Assembly: GCA_964030475.1 (NCBI GenBank)
Contig: CAXIPT010000001.1
Location: 19,393,228 to 19,457,227 of the forward strand
Source: Tethya wilhelma
Taxonomy: Eukaryota; Porifera; Demospongiae; Tethyida; Tethyidae
Length of the DNA: 64,000 bases
Direction of reading: 5' to 3'
The notes under the pieces were generated by a model. The model saw only the letters and a list, made by a program, of their open reading frames with translations. It did no database searches and had not been told where the DNA came from. Both the position numbers and the translations under genes were made by a program. Each line of letters opens with the position of its first letter. The first letter of the stretch is position 1. Positions 63,846 through 64,000 of the stretch are shown here, piece by piece.

Positions 63846-64000
63846 ATGGCAGCCTTTAGAGGGGGTGTAGATTACAACTACCTGAAAACTGGAGAGGTAC
63901 GATACTACTCCTTCAATCTTGCTGAACTAGAAGCAGCACTAACCATATATCAAGTCGTGGACATCCTCTATAGCCAGATTAATGTTGTACTCAAGGATAT
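63846..64000 (+). CDS. GIY-YIG-like family, member 7, cut by window end
   Basis: 51 codons are visible: R-G-G-V-D-Y-N-Y-L-K-T-G-E, Y-Y-S-F-N-L-A-E-L, then the helical spacer. These match member 4 closely. The YIGKT and later motifs lie beyond the window, so intactness is unknown. The array therefore continues. Confidence 0.7.
   Translation, partial: MAAFRGGVDYNYLKTGEVRYYSFNLAELEAALTIYQVVDILYSQINVVLKD

Overview
The window is eukaryotic: AT-rich DNA, short spliced exons with GT-AG boundaries, many (CA)n/(GA)n tracts, and genes that are clearly animal (Wntless, a Delta-like ligand, MPDZ/PATJ, GIPC, SARAF, TAF6). Gene density, short introns, the Delta-like protein without a full DSL domain and a lineage-specific kinase-Kelch fusion suggest a sponge, most likely a demosponge of the Amphimedon type; the species call is inference. 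All exon boundaries were placed by eye from splice consensus, reading-frame phase and family homology. There is one long N gap (15723-16533) and two single N positions (34019 and 60409).

Layout. 1-257: last exon of a GIPC gene (+). 0.4-12.7 kb: three tandem minus-strand copies of a gene fusing a protein kinase, a modular coiled coil and a Kelch propeller; the middle copy is broken by a 1.1-kb patch built from Wntless and GIPC pieces, and the first-transcribed copy has a stop in the last Kelch blade. 12.8-16.9 kb: Wntless (+), head-to-head with the kinase gene, missing its middle in the N gap. 17.4-33.65 kb: a ten-PDZ MPDZ/PATJ-like scaffold (-), with a perfect 910-bp tandem duplication of two exons and, inside its largest intron, a nested Delta-like membrane ligand on the other strand (29.2-31.3 kb). 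34.0-35.4 kb: HROB-like OB-fold protein (+), truncated at the N at 34019, as is the PDZ gene. 35.8-38.9 kb: HCN-type channel (-). 39.1-40.9 kb: TAF6 (-), head-to-head with a shortened CFAP221 (41.1-42.4 kb, +). 43.4-48.1 kb: SARAF (+) with a 34-bp minisatellite in a large intron. 48.4-50.85 kb: C-terminal part of WDR36/UTP21 (-).

51.1-64.0 kb is an expanding array, all on +, of a protein family that I do not recognise by name. Intact members share a Y-x-F-N-L strand, a YIGKT-like strand, a DPMD-x2-T block, an R-W-x2-H-K motif, a hydrophobic GMVVV strand and an I-E-[RK]-x-L helix. These line up in order with the GIY-YIG nuclease fold (Tyr-Ile-Gly, Arg-x3-His/Tyr, Glu). Several members carry a second, degenerate domain. 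At least five intact or possibly functional genes, one cut by the window end, and at least six decayed copies lie between two overlapping sets of segmental duplications, a birth-and-death pattern typical of self/non-self or defence loci. This is the best candidate in the window for an undescribed system; biochemical activity and role are unknown.

The window is also rich in palindromic MITE-like elements (five to seven families), a 370-bp foldback element, and a cluster of 16-bp palindromes.
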